Source: Nitrospirota bacterium (GTDB lineage Bacteria > NPL-UPA2 > JAADIA01). From it: a DNA stretch of 12,227 nt. This document shows positions 1 to 7,688 of this stretch, piece after piece. Where the stretch lies: assembly GCA_013151555.1 (NCBI GenBank), contig JAADIA010000002.1:36491-48717 (forward strand), in the 5' to 3' direction. The position numbers were made by a program, and so were the translations under genes. Position 1 is the first letter of the stretch; each line of letters starts with the position of its first letter. The notes under the pieces were generated by a model. The model was not told where the DNA came from, searched no databases, and saw only the letters and a list, made by a program, of their open reading frames with translations.

Positions 1-813
1 TTAATCAATTATACTTACCTCTCCTCCCGTCAGACACTTGACAAAACCACTGTCCAGGCGCAGGAGAAGAGCCCCTTCGGAATCGATATCTACTGCCTGT
101 CCCTCTATTACTTCTCCCTGAAAGGAAACCCGAACTTGTTTTCCCAGAGTAGCGGAAAGTTCCCGCCAACGGTTAGTTATCGTTCCAAGCTCCCCTTTCT
201 GGAGATAAGGATAATAGTTATCTAATCTTCTCAAAATATCCCGGAGCAGGAAAAGACGAGAAACCTCCTTTCCTCCTCCCTGGTGCAAAGAAAGAGCCTT
301 TCCTTTCAGTTCTTCTAAGAACTCATCTTGATTAACATTAATCCCAATACCAAGAATAATAAATTTGATTTGCTCCATCTCAGCGCTCATCTCTGTCAAT
401 ATCCCACCCACCTTTTTCTCGCTGATAACGAGATCATTCGGCCACTTAATCAAGGCAGGCAAACCGGCAACTTCCCTTATCGCTTCAGCCACAGCCAAAG
501 CTGAGATCAGGGAAACCCTTCCTGCCAGAGAGGGAGGAATAAGCGGCCGGAGGATAATAGAAACCCAGATTCCTTTCCCCAACGGCGAGAACCAACTTCG
601 ACCCATTCGTCCCTTCCCCTCCGTCTGACCCTCAGCCAAAACGATTGTTCCCTCCTCGGCTCCGCTCTTAGCCAACTCCTGAGCCACCGTTTGAGTAGAG
701 CCGGTCTCCCTAAAGCAATAGGCCTTCTTCCCCATAACTTTTGTATTCAACCCGTCCCTGATCGTATCAGGATCAAGGAAATCATTCTTTGTCATAACTT
801 GCATACTCATCAT
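1..813 (-). CDS. birA: Biotin--[acetyl-CoA-carboxylase] ligase, monofunctional (no HTH)
   Basis: Cytosolic enzyme that activates biotin with ATP and transfers it to the lysine of biotin carboxyl carrier domains. From the proposed start (270 residues) I see the STQ substrate-side motif near residue 39, the biotinyl-AMP loop GKGRMGR at 66-72, KWPND at 123-127, KVGG at 134-137, GIGINVN at 155-161, and a C-terminal SH3-like segment ending in GGEVSIID. The stop TAA occupies bases 1-3, so the gene is complete. The frame stays open to 915, but those 34 extra residues are translated repeat sequence and look falsely transmembrane, so I start at the ATG at 811-813. ATGs at 808-810, 802-804 and 793-795 are alternatives. 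None has a Shine-Dalgarno; a TATAAT lies 12 nt upstream. There is no room for the N-terminal winged helix of E. coli-type BirA, so it probably is not a biotin-operon repressor. Family call firm, start uncertain. Confidence 0.93.
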   Translation of the reverse strand: MMSMQVMTKNDFLDPDTIRDGLNTKVMGKKAYCFRETGSTQTVAQELAKSGAEEGTIVLAEGQTEGKGRMGRSWFSPLGKGIWVSIILRPLIPPSLAGRVSLISALAVAEAIREVAGLPALIKWPNDLVISEKKVGGILTEMSAEMEQIKFIILGIGINVNQDEFLEELKGKALSLHQGGGKEVSRLFLLRDILRRLDNYYPYLQKGELGTITNRWRELSATLGKQVRVSFQGEVIEGQAVDIDSEGALLLRLDSGFVKCLTGGEVSIID

Positions 814-825
814 GGCAACCAGAAA

Positions 826-831
826 ATTATA
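826..831 (-). promoter_or_regulatory. Possible -10 box just upstream of birA
   Basis: The minus strand reads a perfect TATAAT here, ending 12 nt before the first candidate birA ATG. The hexamer 17 nt upstream (TTTATC) matches the -35 consensus poorly. If active, transcription would start only a few bases before the ATG, giving an almost leaderless message, which would fit the missing Shine-Dalgarno. In an AT-rich repeat such a hexamer may occur by chance. Confidence 0.2.
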
Positions 832-833
832 AA

Positions 834-1011
834 CTACAGGTAAACACAGATAAAATAAAACAACTATAGATATGCACTGATAAAAAATAAAAATTTTAAC
901 CACGAGATTACACAAGATTCACACGAGAAAGTTATAAAAAATCTTGTGATAATCTGTGTAATCTCGTGGTTTCATCTATTTTAATTGATGTTCATCCATG
1001 TTCATCCATGG
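834..1011. repeat. Nested inverted repeats between nadC and birA
   Basis: Inner pair: 898-919 (AACCACGAGATTACACAAGA and two more bases) is matched in reverse complement by 951-971 with a single one-base gap, around a loop that carries a second partial copy at 940-950. Unit spacing inside the arms is about 10 bp (CACGAGATTA, CACAAGATTC). Outer pair: 834-860 (CTACAGGTAAACACAGATAA) faces 985-1011, whose reverse complement contains CATGGATGAA twice in tandem; this outer match is weaker. The block fills the space between the nadC stop (1030) and the birA start. No T-run follows the stem on the transcript, so it does not look like a standard intrinsic terminator. Confidence 0.85.
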
Positions 1012-1029
1012 CTAAATGTTTTTTAATTT

Positions 1030-1986
1030 TTAACTGGAGCACTCTGTGATATCAAAACTCAAATCCAACCCTTTAGCCGAATGAGTTAAAGCCCCCACAG
1101 AGACCATATCCACTCCTGTTTTTGCTATCTCCCTTACATTCCGCAGATTAACTCCTCCCGAAGCCTCCAGAAGGGGACGTCGACCAATAGCTGAGGAGAG
1201 AAGCTCAACCAGCTCTACCGCTTTCTTCATCTGCCCAACATTCATATTATCGAGCATAATTATATCTGCTTCTGCCCGAACAGCTTCTTTTACTTCCCTT
1301 AAGTTTTTCACCTCTATCTCTATCTTCATTCCCGGGGGAACTCTTTTTCTTGCCAACTTCATCATCTCTCCAATAACCGGAACTTTCTCCTTCTTCTTTA
1401 AGCGGAGCCCGGGAGTACCGGAGCATTTGTTAATTTGGATATGGTTATCTTTAATAAGCACCCCGTCATAGAGGCCTCTCCGATGATTACATCCCCCGCC
1501 CAACCTGACAGCATATTTTTCCAGCACTCTCCATCCGGGAGTAGTTTTACGCGTATCCATAATTTTAACTTTATAAGGTTTTACTTTGTCCACAAACTCT
1601 GCCGTAAAGGTAGCTATGCCGGATAACCTCTGAAGAAAATTAAGAGCTGTCCGCTCAGCCATCAAGATACTCCTGACCGGTCCGGAAATCTCCGCTATTA
1701 TCTGTCCCTTTCTAACCTTATCTCCATCTTTAACTTTTGTTCTAAACCGGATTTTATTTTGACCTTTAATCGAAGAAGTCCTCCCGGTCATCCTGCTTTC
1801 CAGCATCTTAAAGATCAATTTAACTATTTCCAAACCGGCTATCCTTCCCCTCTCTTTAGCAATAACTATCCCTTTTGCCTTAATCCCCGTGGGGACAGTT
1901 ACTTTAGTAGTTATATCACCGGCCCCGACATCTTCCTTCAGAGCCAAGTGTATCAAAGGCTTTACTTCCTCTAAATTCAACTTCAT
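1030..1986 (-). CDS. nadC: Nicotinate-nucleotide pyrophosphorylase (carboxylating)
   Basis: Quinolinate phosphoribosyltransferase: quinolinate plus PRPP gives nicotinate mononucleotide, CO2 and PPi in de novo NAD synthesis, in the cytosol. Signatures are EDVGAGDITT at 18-27, ERTALNFLQRLSGIAT at 111-126, DTRKTTPG at 144-151, EKYAVRLGGGCNHRRGLYDG at 156-175, KDNH at 179-182, EIEV at 223-226, LDNM at 245-248, EASGGV at 274-279 and SVGALTHS at 296-303. The start is well set: AGGAG at 1993-1997 lies 6 nt before the ATG. At 318 residues it is longer than the usual 270-300. The surplus sits near residues 64-78 and in a basic stretch after KDNH (about 186-215, containing LRLKKKEK). All catalytic motifs are kept, so it should be active. 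nadA and nadB are not in the window. Repeat-filled gaps lie on both sides. Confidence 0.97.
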   Translation of the reverse strand: MKLNLEEVKPLIHLALKEDVGAGDITTKVTVPTGIKAKGIVIAKERGRIAGLEIVKLIFKMLESRMTGRTSSIKGQNKIRFRTKVKDGDKVRKGQIIAEISGPVRSILMAERTALNFLQRLSGIATFTAEFVDKVKPYKVKIMDTRKTTPGWRVLEKYAVRLGGGCNHRRGLYDGVLIKDNHIQINKCSGTPGLRLKKKEKVPVIGEMMKLARKRVPPGMKIEIEVKNLREVKEAVRAEADIIMLDNMNVGQMKKAVELVELLSSAIGRRPLLEASGGVNLRNVREIAKTGVDMVSVGALTHSAKGLDLSFDITECSS

Positions 1987-2022
1987 ACTTTACTCCTGCT
2001 TTGTTAACCGGTACTGCCGAAT

Positions 2023-2164
2023 TTAACCACGGAAACACAGAAACATAAAATTAACCACGGAAACTCGGAAATATAAATTAACTATAGAAACATGGAAATT
2101 TAATTATACTCTTTTTAAAATTCATTTTTCCGTGTCTCCGTTCTTCCGTGCCTCTGTGGTTTTC
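2023..2164. repeat. Triple tandem repeat plus inverted arm between the 3D lipoprotein and nadC
   Basis: Three tandem copies of a 27-28 bp unit starting TTAACCACGGAAAC lie at 2023-2050, 2051-2077 and 2078-2103, the third the most diverged (TTAACTATAGAAAC). Inside each copy the period is 8 (CCACGGAA, ACACAGAA, ACATAAAA). At 2128-2164 follows the inverse arm; its complement reads CCACAGAG GCACGGAA GAACGGAG ACACGGAA, again period 8. The arms can pair imperfectly over about 30 bp with an AT-rich loop. The element accounts for most of the 211-bp gap. Confidence 0.85.
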
Positions 2165-2197
2165 ATAATATTTTTGATCTTACCCGTTAACTCACAA

Positions 2198-2644
2198 TTA
2201 TCTTATAACAGTTACTTCCAGCGTTTTCTTTCCCCACTCCAACGCCTTCTTGCGAGATGGAAACCAGACATCTATATGGTTTCCTTTGATAGCACTGCCT
2301 CTATCGTGAACTACTCCCCAGCCATATCCGGGCACATACATCCTGGTACCAAAAGGATACCTGGTCGTATCCGCAGCTATTGTCCCTTTTCTCACCCGGG
2401 TCCCATCAGCAGTAATACCCACCTTCTTGCGTTTACCCTTGAGCTTACCGCTGGTATATACCGGTCTAAAAGGAGGAAAAGTAAAAAACTTTCTACGCCA
2501 ACCGGTAGACTCCGGACTATTATCATATGCGGTTACAACCATTCTTACTTTTCTTCCCTGTCCTTTGGCGGGCGGATTGCTCACGCCGGCACATCCTCCG
2601 GTCAAGACTAAAACAGAGAGCAGAATAACTCGAAGAAGTTTCAT
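2198..2644 (-). CDS. 3D-domain lipoprotein (MltA/YocH-type cell-wall protein)
   Basis: Small secreted lipoprotein of 148 residues. The N-terminus has a short basic start, a hydrophobic core (VILLSVLVL) and a lipobox LTGGC, with lipidated Cys at 18. The mature part from about residue 33 is a 3D domain: TAYDNSPESTG at 38-48, TADGTRVRKGTIAADTTRYP at 78-97, then VPGYGWGVVHDRG at 104-116 and IDVWF at 124-128. The three aspartates that name the domain appear to be D92, D114 and D125. The family shares the double-psi beta-barrel catalytic fold of lytic transglycosylases such as MltA and occurs in YocH/YabE-like wall hydrolases, so peptidoglycan cleavage or binding at the membrane is the likely role; no separate LysM or SH3 binding domain is present. 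A GGGAG stretch lies 6 nt before the ATG. The residues between about 49 and 77 look like an insertion. Substrate and activity are inferred. Confidence 0.9.
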   Translation of the reverse strand: MKLLRVILLSVLVLTGGCAGVSNPPAKGQGRKVRMVVTAYDNSPESTGWRRKFFTFPPFRPVYTSGKLKGKRKKVGITADGTRVRKGTIAADTTRYPFGTRMYVPGYGWGVVHDRGSAIKGNHIDVWFPSRKKALEWGKKTLEVTVIR

Positions 2645-2665
2645 TTCCTTCTCCCTTTTTTCTTA

Positions 2666-2810
2666 AACCACAGGTGAACACAGATGGACATAGAAAACCA
2701 AGACATTTACCTAATTACCGCTGAGAACGCCAAGGGCGCAGAGAAGAAAATGAAAATCATATTTAAAATTTAGGTATTCTCCGCGTTCTCTGCGAACTCT
2801 GCGGTGAAAA
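2666..2810. repeat. Two repeat blocks between uvrB and the 3D lipoprotein
   Basis: Block 1, 2666-2699, begins AACCACAGGTGAACACAGAT with an 11-bp rhythm; it closely resembles 833-860 in the nadC-birA gap. Block 2 is an inverted pair: 2716-2746 (TACCGCTGAGAACGCCAAGG onward) against 2776-2810, whose complement reads CACCGCAGAGTTCGCAGAGA and on to CGGAGAA. The second arm has a period of 9 (CCGCAGAGT, TCGCAGAGA, ACGCGGAGA). The right arm ends 15 bp before the uvrB stop codon. No poly-T tail is present on the transcript side. Confidence 0.8.
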
Positions 2811-2825
2811 TTAAAGGGACAGTAT

Positions 2826-4826
2826 TTACCTGTATTTATCTATAGTTTTTTTGCTGCGCTTTTTCTTCAATTTCTTAATCCTATCTCGAAGGACAGTAGC
2901 CTTTTCAAAATCTAACTTCTCGGCTGCCTCCACCATCTCTTTTTCCAAATCAGCGATAAGCAAGGATTCCTCAGGAATATAACCAACTTCCGGTTCCCGG
3001 ACCAAGTTCCGGGCATAATCTGCTGCCTGACGATTGGTCTCAATCATATTTTGAATAGATTTTTGAATGCTTCGGGGCGCAATTCCATGTTCCCGATTGA
3101 ATTTCATCTGGAGCTGACGGCGCCTGTCTGTCTCCTCTATCGTCCGTTCCATTGAACCGGTCACCGAACCGGCATACATAATTACTTCTCCATCCACATG
3201 CCGGGCAGCCCGGCCGGATACCTGGATAAGAGAAGTCCGGGAACGAAGAAACCCTTCTTTATCAGCATCCAATATAGCTACTAAAGATACCTCAGGCAAA
3301 TCCAATCCTTCCCGAAGGAGATTAATTCCTACCAGACAGTCAAACTTGCCCAAACGTAATTCCTGCAAGATTTCTATCCGCTCCAGGGTCTTGATTTCCG
3401 AATGCAGATAACGCACTTTCAAGTTCAGTTCATGTAGATATTCAGCCAGGTCTTCAGCCATTCGTTTGGTCAGAGTAGTTACCAGAACACGCTGTTTCTT
3501 TTTAACCCTTTTTCTTATTTCGTTTATTAAATCATCAATCTGTCCCTCTACCGGCCGGACAGAAATCTTAGGGTCTATCAAGCCGGTAGGACGGATAATT
3601 TGTTCAACTACTCTCGTGCTTTTATTCAATTCATAAGGACCGGGAGTAGCAGAAACATAGATAACCTGATTCACTCGCTCTTCAAATTCCCGGAAGTTTA
3701 AAGGACGGTTATCCAGAGCTGAGGGAAGACGGAAACCATGTTCAACAAGAGTCTCTTTACGGGCTTTATCTCCGCGATACATTCCCCTTATCTGAGGAAT
3801 AGCCACATGAGATTCATCTATAATCAAGAGGAAATCGGAAGGGAAATAATCTATCAAAGTGGAGGGAGGTTCTCCCGGCAAACGACCGGAGAGATGACGA
3901 GAATAATTCTCTATTCCCTGGCAATAACCAATCTCTCGCATCATCTCTATATCATACTTGGTCCTCATTTCCAAACGCTGGGCTTCCAAAAGCTTGCCCT
4001 CTTTCCGGAGCCCTGCCAGCCGGTCCTTAAGTTCCCATTCAATAGCCTGAATAGCTTTTTCTATCCGGCTGGGAGAAGTAACGAAATGTTTGGCTGGATA
4101 AACAGCCGCTTTTTCCTTATGTTTGATTATCTTCTTCGTTAAAGAATCCACCTCCAGGATCCTCTCCACCATATCTCCAAACAATTCTATTCTCAAAACA
4201 ACTCCTTGAGAATAAGCAGGAAAGATTTCCAGGACATCACCGCGAACCCGGAATTTTCCCCTTGCTAAATCCATATCGTTGCGTTCATATTGGAGAGTAA
4301 CAAGCCGTTGGAGGATTTCTTCCCGCTCAACCTCCTGCCCTCTTTCCAGGAAAAGGAAAAGTTCCCGATGTTCTTCAGGAGAACCCAAGCCGTAGATAGA
4401 AGAGACACTGGCTACAACAATGACGTCGTCCCGCTCTAACAACGAGCTGGTTGCCTTTAGACGAAGTCTATCTATCTCATCATTGATAGAGGCATCTTTT
4501 TCAATATAAGTATCCGTCCGGGGGATATAAGCTTCCGGCTGATAATAATCGTAGTAACTAACAAAGTACTCCACGCCATTCGTAGGGAAAAACTGTCTAA
4601 ATTCATTATAGAGTTGAGCTGCCAAAGTTTTATTATGAGAGATAACTAAAGCGGGTTTACCAAAATTGGCGATGATGTTAGCTAAAGTAAACGTCTTACC
4701 TGAGCCGGTAACCCCAAGCAAAGTTTGGTGCTTATCACCTTTAAACAACCCTTCCGTTAACTTCTCAACGGCTTGAGGTTGATCTCCTTCCAACTTAAAA
4801 TCGGATACTAATTTAAATTTAGACAT
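2826..4826 (-). CDS. uvrB: Excinuclease ABC subunit B
   Basis: UvrB is the damage-verifying helicase-like subunit of bacterial nucleotide excision repair; it is loaded by UvrA and recruits UvrC for incision. The 666 residues match the usual length. Visible are GDQPQAV at 14-20, Walker A GVTGSGKT at 38-45, the beta-hairpin region [20 protein letters not shown] at 91-110 that clamps the damaged strand, the Walker B box DESH at 337-340, YVSATPG in helicase motif [15 protein letters not shown] and QVSGRAAR for the C-terminal RecA-like lobe, and a C-terminal UVR domain (about 624-657, [16 protein letters not shown]) that contacts UvrC. The N-terminus MSKFKL aligns with the family, so the ATG at 4824-4826 is right, yet no Shine-Dalgarno precedes it: the upstream bases are the edge of a repeat. 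uvrA and uvrC are not in the window. Confidence 0.99.
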   Translation of the reverse strand: MSKFKLVSDFKLEGDQPQAVEKLTEGLFKGDKHQTLLGVTGSGKTFTLANIIANFGKPALVISHNKTLAAQLYNEFRQFFPTNGVEYFVSYYDYYQPEAYIPRTDTYIEKDASINDEIDRLRLKATSSLLERDDVIVVASVSSIYGLGSPEEHRELFLFLERGQEVEREEILQRLVTLQYERNDMDLARGKFRVRGDVLEIFPAYSQGVVLRIELFGDMVERILEVDSLTKKIIKHKEKAAVYPAKHFVTSPSRIEKAIQAIEWELKDRLAGLRKEGKLLEAQRLEMRTKYDIEMMREIGYCQGIENYSRHLSGRLPGEPPSTLIDYFPSDFLLIIDESHVAIPQIRGMYRGDKARKETLVEHGFRLPSALDNRPLNFREFEERVNQVIYVSATPGPYELNKSTRVVEQIIRPTGLIDPKISVRPVEGQIDDLINEIRKRVKKKQRVLVTTLTKRMAEDLAEYLHELNLKVRYLHSEIKTLERIEILQELRLGKFDCLVGINLLREGLDLPEVSLVAILDADKEGFLRSRTSLIQVSGRAARHVDGEVIMYAGSVTGSMERTIEETDRRRQLQMKFNREHGIAPRSIQKSIQNMIETNRQAADYARNLVREPEVGYIPEESLLIADLEKEMVEAAEKLDFEKATVLRDRIKKLKKKRSKKTIDKYR

Positions 4827-4834
4827 TTATAAAA

Positions 4835-4944
4835 TAGGCACATAGGCACTAAGGCACACAGGCACTAAGTTAAAAAACCTAAAAAACTGCAAGTATTTGC
4901 CCTTATATTCCCTTTGTGCCTTTGTCACTCTGTGCCTTTGTGCC
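4835..4944. repeat. Inverted pair of four-copy octamer arrays between valS and uvrB
   Basis: Left arm 4835-4866 is four exact 8-bp units: TAGGCACA, TAGGCACT, AAGGCACA, CAGGCACT. Right arm 4913-4944 is four units in inverse orientation: TTTGTGCC, TTTGTCAC, TCTGTGCC, TTTGTGCC. The complementary cores (GGCAC/GTGCC) let the arms fold into an imperfect stem of about 32 bp with a 46-base loop containing two runs of six T on the transcript (complement of 4870-4885). The element occupies nearly the whole 135-bp gap, from 8 bp before the uvrB ATG to 17 bp from the valS stop. It may act as an intercistronic hairpin; no known family name is assigned. Confidence 0.9.
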
Positions 4945-4961
4945 TTCTTTTCTTATTGCCT

Positions 4962-7613
4962 TTACTTTATTTTTTCCAAATTCTCCATCAGTCGGGATAT
5001 TTTCGCTTCGTATTCTTTTTTCTTGCTCCTCTCCTTCTTGACAATCTCTCGGGGAGCTTTTTCCAGAAAATCTTTGTTGTTTAACTTCTTTTCCAGCTTT
5101 TTTAACTCTTTCTCAATCTTGGCTATTTCCTTCTCCTGCCTTTCCACCTCTTTTTCAAAGTCTAACCCTTCACCTAAATTAACGAAGACGGCCGTTCCCG
5201 AAGAAGTAACCTCGGAACCCATTCTTCCCTCCGGCTCATAACTTGCATCGATAGTTAACATAGAGGAAGAGAGCATTTTCATCAATTTCCCCTGACTTCT
5301 CTCCAGCACTTCTTTCTCTTCCTCATTAACCGGTTTTATGGTATGTTCCAACTTTCTTCCCGGGGCAATATTCCAAGAACTCCTTATTCTCCTCTCCGCA
5401 ACAATCACTTCGTATTTCTTTCTTGTTTTTTGAATAACTTCTTCATTCACCATCTCCCGACGGAATTCCGGCCAAGAGGAGACTATAATATTTCCTTCCC
5501 CCGGAGCCAAATATTGCCAGATTTCCTCGGTGATAAAAGGCATATAAGGATGAAGGAGCTTCAGAACATTCCTCAATACGTATTGCAAAACCCACTGAAC
5601 CGTCTTTTTCTCCTCCTCAACCGCTTCCGAATCGTAGAGCCGCAATTTAGAAATTTCTATATACCAGTCACAGAACTCGTGCCAGAGAAATTCATAAATA
5701 GCCTGACTGGATTCGCTGAACCGACAGGATTTCAAAGAATCAGTCATCTCTTTTATAACCTGATTTACCCGGCCAAGAATATATTCATCATCCTCATCAA
5801 ATCTTAATTGTTTCTGTTCTCCCTTCCGGAATTTGAAATCCTTTGTATTTAACAAGATAAAACGAGAGACATTCCAGAGCTTATTGGCAAAATTTCTCAT
5901 CCCTTCCACTCTTTCCTCATTCAGGAAAATGTCCTGTCCTCCCAAAGTAGCCGCTTGAGCAAGGGAGAGACGCAGAGCGTCCGTTCCATATTTTTCTATC
6001 TGCTCCAAAGGGTCAATGACATTGCCCAGGGACTTACTCATCTTCCTTCCCTGCCCATCCCGGACTATTCCATGAATATAAACTTCCTTGAAAGGAACAT
6101 CTCCTCTGAATTTCAACCCCATCATAATCATCCGAGCCACCCAAAAGTAAATGATTTCATAGCCGGTGATCAAAGTAGCAGTAGGATAAAAGTATTTCAA
6201 ATCTTTCGTCTCCTCCGGCCAACCCAGGGTAGAAAAAGGCCAAAGAGCCGAACTGAACCAAGTATCCAGAACATTAGGGTCTTGTTCCAAATCCGAGCTG
6301 CCACATTTTTCACAGTTAGCCGGTTCGCTACAACTCACATTAAGATGCTGACAACTCTGGCAATGCCAGACAGGGAGACGGTGTCCCCACCAAATCTGAC
6401 GGGAGATACACCAATCCTTTATGTTTTCCATCCAGTTAAGATAAACTTTCGTCCACCGCCCGGGAACAAACTTAATTTTTTTCCTCTTCACGGCCTTAAT
6501 AGCCGGGCGAGCCAACTCTTTAATTTTCACAAACCACTGTTCGGAAACAAGAGGTTCTATTACCGTATGGCATCGATAACAATGCCCAACGGAGTGAAGA
6601 TAATCTTCCACCTTCACCAGATAGCGTTCCTTCCTCAGGTCTTTAATAATTTCCTCCCGACATAGATAACGGTCCAAACCCGCATAACGGCCGGTATCAG
6701 CAGTCATTTTTCCGGATTCATCAATAACCACTATCTGGGGAAGGTCCTGCTTAATTCCAATTTCAAAATCGTTAGGGTCATGAGCCGGAGTAATCTTCAC
6801 CGCACCCGTACCGAAAGAGGCATCAACCCCCTCATCAGCAATTATAGCCAGGGAACGGCCGACCAGAGGAAGGACAAGTTGCTTTCCGACCAGGCGACGG
6901 TATCTTTTGTCTTTCGGATGGACCGCTACGGCTACATCTCCCAACATCGTTTCCGGGCGAGTAGTGGCCACCGTAATCTGGTCATCTCCACTTTCCAGAG
7001 GATAGTTAATATAATAAAGGTGCCCCTTGGTTTCCTCATGCTCCACTTCAATATCGGAGAGAGCCGTACAACAATGAGGACACCAGTTAATCATATAATT
7101 GGCTTGATAAATAAGCCCTTCCTTATAAAGACGAACGAATTCCTCTCTCACCGCCCGGGAACAGCCTTCATCCAAAGTAAACCGTTGCCGGGACCAGTCA
7201 CAGGAAGAACCCAACTTTCTTAACTGATGAACGATATTATCCCCGTATTGTTTCTTCCATTCCCATACTCTCTCTACAAATTTCTCCCGGCCTATCTGAT
7301 TCCGGCTTATGCCCTTTGTAGCCAACTCTTTTTCCACCACATTCTGGGCGGCAATTCCGGCATGGTCCACCCCGGGTATCCAGAGAGCATTATATCCTTG
7401 CATCCTCTTCCACCGGATCAGGATATCCTGCAAAGAACTATTGAGAGCATGTCCCATATGCAGAGAACCGGTAATATTAGGCGGAGGGATAACGATACAA
7501 TAAGGTTCCTTCTCAGAGTTAACCTCTGCGTGAAAATATCCCTTCTCTTCCCAGAACTGATACCACTTTTCCTCTACCGGCTTGGGATCGTATTTAGTAG
7601 GCAGGTCTTTCAT
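4962..7613 (-). CDS. valS: Valyl-tRNA synthetase
   Basis: Class I aminoacyl-tRNA synthetase that charges tRNA-Val, with an editing domain that clears mischarged threonine. Its 883 residues match the family. Seen: PPPNITGSLHMGHAL with the HIGH box as HMGH at 52-55, GVDHAGIAAQ at 81-90, the CP1 editing domain with TTRPETMLGD at 217-226 and HDPNDFEIG at 278-286, WCISRQIWWGHRLPVW at 401-416, KMSKS at 524-528, then the anticodon-binding helical domain and a charged C-terminal coiled coil (about 815-883) typical of ValRS. Cysteine pairs at 178-182, 345-348, 418-421 and 434-437 suggest zinc sites. Start ATG 7611-7613 has GGTGAG 5 nt upstream; this ribosome site is part of the adjoining repeat arm. 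No T-box leader fits in the 73-bp gap to cimA. Confidence 0.99.
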   Translation of the reverse strand: MKDLPTKYDPKPVEEKWYQFWEEKGYFHAEVNSEKEPYCIVIPPPNITGSLHMGHALNSSLQDILIRWKRMQGYNALWIPGVDHAGIAAQNVVEKELATKGISRNQIGREKFVERVWEWKKQYGDNIVHQLRKLGSSCDWSRQRFTLDEGCSRAVREEFVRLYKEGLIYQANYMINWCPHCCTALSDIEVEHEETKGHLYYINYPLESGDDQITVATTRPETMLGDVAVAVHPKDKRYRRLVGKQLVLPLVGRSLAIIADEGVDASFGTGAVKITPAHDPNDFEIGIKQDLPQIVVIDESGKMTADTGRYAGLDRYLCREEIIKDLRKERYLVKVEDYLHSVGHCYRCHTVIEPLVSEQWFVKIKELARPAIKAVKRKKIKFVPGRWTKVYLNWMENIKDWCISRQIWWGHRLPVWHCQSCQHLNVSCSEPANCEKCGSSDLEQDPNVLDTWFSSALWPFSTLGWPEETKDLKYFYPTATLITGYEIIYFWVARMIMMGLKFRGDVPFKEVYIHGIVRDGQGRKMSKSLGNVIDPLEQIEKYGTDALRLSLAQAATLGGQDIFLNEERVEGMRNFANKLWNVSRFILLNTKDFKFRKGEQKQLRFDEDDEYILGRVNQVIKEMTDSLKSCRFSESSQAIYEFLWHEFCDWYIEISKLRLYDSEAVEEEKKTVQWVLQYVLRNVLKLLHPYMPFITEEIWQYLAPGEGNIIVSSWPEFRREMVNEEVIQKTRKKYEVIVAERRIRSSWNIAPGRKLEHTIKPVNEEEKEVLERSQGKLMKMLSSSMLTIDASYEPEGRMGSEVTSSGTAVFVNLGEGLDFEKEVERQEKEIAKIEKELKKLEKKLNNKDFLEKAPREIVKKERSKKKEYEAKISRLMENLEKIK

Positions 7614-7620
7614 TTTTTCT

Positions 7621-7688
7621 CACCACGAAATTAGGAAGGCACGAAAAAGACTAAAAATCTACAGGATTTTCTTCGTGGCTTCGTGATT
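7621..7688. repeat. Inverted repeat filling the cimA-valS gap
   Basis: Left arm 7621-7657 reads CACCACGAAATTAGGAAGGC and continues ACGAAAAAGAC. The right arm 7664-7688 is the inverse, its complement being ATCACGAA GCCACGAA GAAAATC. Units are about 8 bp (CCACGAAA, GCACGAAA). The left arm ends in the GGTGAG (transcript sense) that serves as the valS ribosome binding site, and the right arm runs into the TAA stop of cimA, so the element spans stop to start with no free spacer. Confidence 0.8.

Noticed and set aside
813-915. Hydrophobic N-terminal extension of the biotin ligase as a membrane anchor
   Set aside because: It is the translation of AT-rich repeat sequence; the family is cytosolic and the homologous part begins after it.
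834-2164. CRISPR array
   Set aside because: The repeats are short, degenerate, directly tandem or inverted, with no unique spacers of constant length and no cas genes nearby.
2132-2611. + strand ORF of 159 codons
   Set aside because: Antisense to the 3D lipoprotein, which has a lipobox and conserved aspartates; the + frame has no recognisable domain.
5955-6665. + strand ORF of 236 codons
   Set aside because: Lies wholly antisense to valS in a region carrying conserved synthetase motifs.
7614-7686. T-box riboswitch for valS
   Set aside because: The gap is only 73 bp, taken up by an inverted repeat, with no T-box sequence.
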